From Channa striata (taxonomy: Eukaryota > Chordata > Actinopteri > Anabantiformes > Channidae): 64,000 nt of DNA. Both the position numbers and the translations under genes were made by a program. Position 1 is the first letter of the stretch. Every line of letters starts with the position of its first letter. This document shows positions 62,180-64,000 of this stretch, one piece after another. A model generated the notes under the pieces. It was given only the letters and a program-made list of their open reading frames with translations. It searched no databases and was not told where the DNA came from. The stretch is taken from positions 3,302,888 to 3,366,887 of the forward strand of contig CM065187.1 in assembly GCA_033026295.1 (NCBI GenBank), read 5' to 3'.

Positions 62180-63000
62180 AAATCATCACTTCCCCACTGA
62201 GTTCTGGATGGAGGCTCTAATGAGTCCTGTTGATCTCGTATAGTTCCGAGCATTAGATGATCCACGTGTGAGGCATTGAGTCGTAGGCGTTCTTGTAGTC
62301 GATCCAGGCAGTGCACAGGTTGGGATGTCTAACCTGTCTACCACTCGCTGGTGCTTTGTTCTTCTGGTGTTAATACCAATTCCTTTCAAGTCCATCAGCC
62401 CCTGGGCATTGCTGTTATGTGTTCCCTCCTTCTCCCATATGTCTTTCCGGTATTCTTCAGTCTCTACCCTGGTGGGTCTGCTCTTGTGTTATTACCCTGC
62501 CACTGTGTACACATTGGATAGCTCAGTGGAGAACATCCTGTTTATTCTCCTGGTTTCAACTTCTTCTGTACTTCTTCAGCCGGGTACCCTGGACTGTGAG
62601 GCAGTCTCCAAGACCTCAGAAATGGTCAGGTAGGTGGTACTTCTTCATCAGGCCTTTCTGTAATTCTGATAGTTGAATAACTTCTTGATCCTTGAACTCA
62701 GCCTCCACCTCAGTTTCCTCAGTGGTTGCTTGACTTTCAGCAGACACTTCACTTATTCTTGGTAACTGGCCACGGGGGTGCCAGGTGTCCATCTTAGCCA
62801 TGATTTTCAATCTCAGGTCAGCTGCTCTTGCATTAAGCTCTGTTATTACTGGGGCTTGGAACCCAATCTCCGATTGTGGATATGATGATATCTCCCTGCT
62901 GACCTGCTGTCCTGGCTCCCCCTTGTCGTCATTTTCTAGTTGTGATATCAGGTGTTTCTTGTGGATATTAGAGCACGGTGCTACTAGTTGTTTCCGTGTT
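62180..63000 (-). mobile_element. R4/Dong/Rex6-like LINE reverse-transcriptase fragment (degenerate)
   Basis: Minus-strand frames give ELNARAADLRLKIMAKMD, EYRKDIWEKEGTHNSNAQ, KGIGINTRRTKHQRVVDR and LCTAWIDYKNAYDSMPHTWI in order. The last is reverse-transcriptase motif A (DYKxAYDS). The order matches the N-terminal and early RT part of the same teleost LINE type as 21000-21765, with a large internal deletion and several frameshifts. Confidence 0.75.
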
Positions 63001-63035
63001 ATTCCATATGTTGGGTTTCTGGTTGCTATTAAACA

Positions 63036-63200
63036 TTAAACATCCTTTATTCGTCACTGAGCGCATATATATTTGCACATATAAGTTGCAGTGAAATTTG
63101 TCTTCTGCAGTTAACCCATCCCTCTGGGGGAGCAGTGAGCTGCCATAGGCGCCCATGCAGCTACATACATACATTGAATTTAATACATGACAGGGAATAA
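63036..63200. mobile_element. Fish interspersed-repeat end
   Basis: CATCCTTTATTCGTCACTGA, then GCAGTGAAATTTGTCTTCTG, TTAACCCATCCCTCTGGG and GGAGCAGTGAGCTGCC. This word order is a recurring teleost repeat. It abuts the LINE fragment to its left; family not assigned. Confidence 0.5.
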
Positions 63201-64000
63201 CACTAAAATAGGTGGGCACATAAAAAAATAACGGCTGTTAAATGTAGGAATAAAAAGGCTTGAATACAGAAAGGGCAGAGGAGGAAGGATACTTAAACAA
63301 AGGATGGAGGGCGTCTTTCGTGAAACCTAGTGCCTCGTGTGTGGGCAGTTCAGATACAATCAGGCAGGAATTGGGCTTTTATTTTTTAAGGAAGCAAAAG
63401 AAAGGGCTAATATGCTAATTCGTCTCTACTTTTAAAACAACAGTTGAACAGAGTTCTACGATGAAGCTGAGCCCACACAGACATTCATCATCTCGCTATG
63501 AACACAGCTCAGTTTCAGAGCTGACAGGCAGTGCCAGGACCCCGTCCTTTGGCGACAGAGTGGACTCTTAATGACTCATTGTTGCTGGTGTGGATCCTGA
63601 ACAACTTGCATGACAACTGAAGGTTGGACTAATTAAAAAACAACAGGCCGATTGATCTGCGCTAACAATGTGATGTGGGTTCACATCGATATTGTGGCCA
63701 GAGTTGGTGTGCTCCTATTTTTTTTTGGCAGATGCAGCTGTGAAGCTACAGCCTGCACTCGACTGTCACTCATTTTAACACTCTTGACTGACGACTTTTG
63801 CAGAAGGAGCAAAGTGACGTCTGCAAGTGATTTTGGCTAGAAAACTACAGGATATTTTATCTGAGGTGCGTGTCTGTGTGTGCAGGCAAGACTGTACACA
63901 AGGCTGTACACCAGCGTAGAGATGTGAGGCAACGATGCCAAACGTGACCTGGAGGCATCTGTGATAACGCACAGAGATCAGCTGGCTGTGGACGCCTTTC

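Larger units (their letters stand above)
61582..64000 (-). other. HOMER1 intron 1 (partial)
   Basis: Runs to the window edge. It contains a LINE fragment (62180-63000) and an adjoining fish repeat (about 63036-63200). Otherwise nothing recognised; coding exon 1 was not found. Confidence 0.7.

Noticed and set aside
61582..64000. HOMER1 coding exon 1 (ATGGG then donor)
   Set aside because: No minus-strand ATGGG followed by a GT donor was found; candidates at about 61770 and 63149 lack GT.

Overview
This is a eukaryotic nuclear window, almost certainly from a teleost fish. The genes are multi-exon with GT-AG introns and the proteins are vertebrate. The order ARSB, DMGDH, BHMT, JMY, HOMER1 matches the block I know from human chromosome 5q14. 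Introns are compact, and the repeats (an R4/Dong/Rex6-like LINE, a Tc1/mariner piece, short teleost-type repeat tails) are fish-like. No species is assigned. I rebuilt the exons by hand from conserved protein blocks, splice sites and phase continuity; percent identities were not computed.

Layout. 1-8021 (minus): ARSB (lysosomal arylsulfatase B), exons 1-6; the last exons lie left of the window. 9729-20171 (minus): complete DMGDH, 16 coding exons, 870 residues. 22274-22985 (plus): a decayed second copy of BHMT, previously uncalled, keeping parts of exon 2, the last exon and the 3'UTR. 23970-27218 (plus): complete BHMT, 8 exons, 400 residues. 31819-48576 (plus): JMY, 10 exons, about 919 residues if one frameshift is discounted. 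53437-61581 (minus): HOMER1 coding exons 2-9; the five-base coding exon 1 lies right of the window. JMY and HOMER1 converge, with poly(A) signals about 75 bp apart.

How the genes work together. BHMT remethylates homocysteine with betaine and releases dimethylglycine. DMGDH then oxidises dimethylglycine in mitochondria to sarcosine. The two consecutive enzymes are head to head, 3.8 kb apart, with the BHMT relic and a LINE fragment between them. ARSB (dermatan/chondroitin sulfate breakdown), JMY (actin nucleation, p53 cofactor) and HOMER1 (postsynaptic scaffold) are neighbours by ancestral synteny with no evident functional link.

Most notable. (1) The BHMT relic sits where mammals carry BHMT2, which suggests an independent tandem duplication followed by decay. 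(2) ARSB exon 5 and JMY exon 1 each carry a one-base frameshift in otherwise intact, conserved genes; both sit at short C/G runs, so assembly error must be excluded first. (3) HOMER1 read-through into intron 5 stops after one codon, so the mammalian-type Homer1a tail is absent. I found no CRISPR, prokaryotic island or clearly novel multi-gene system.
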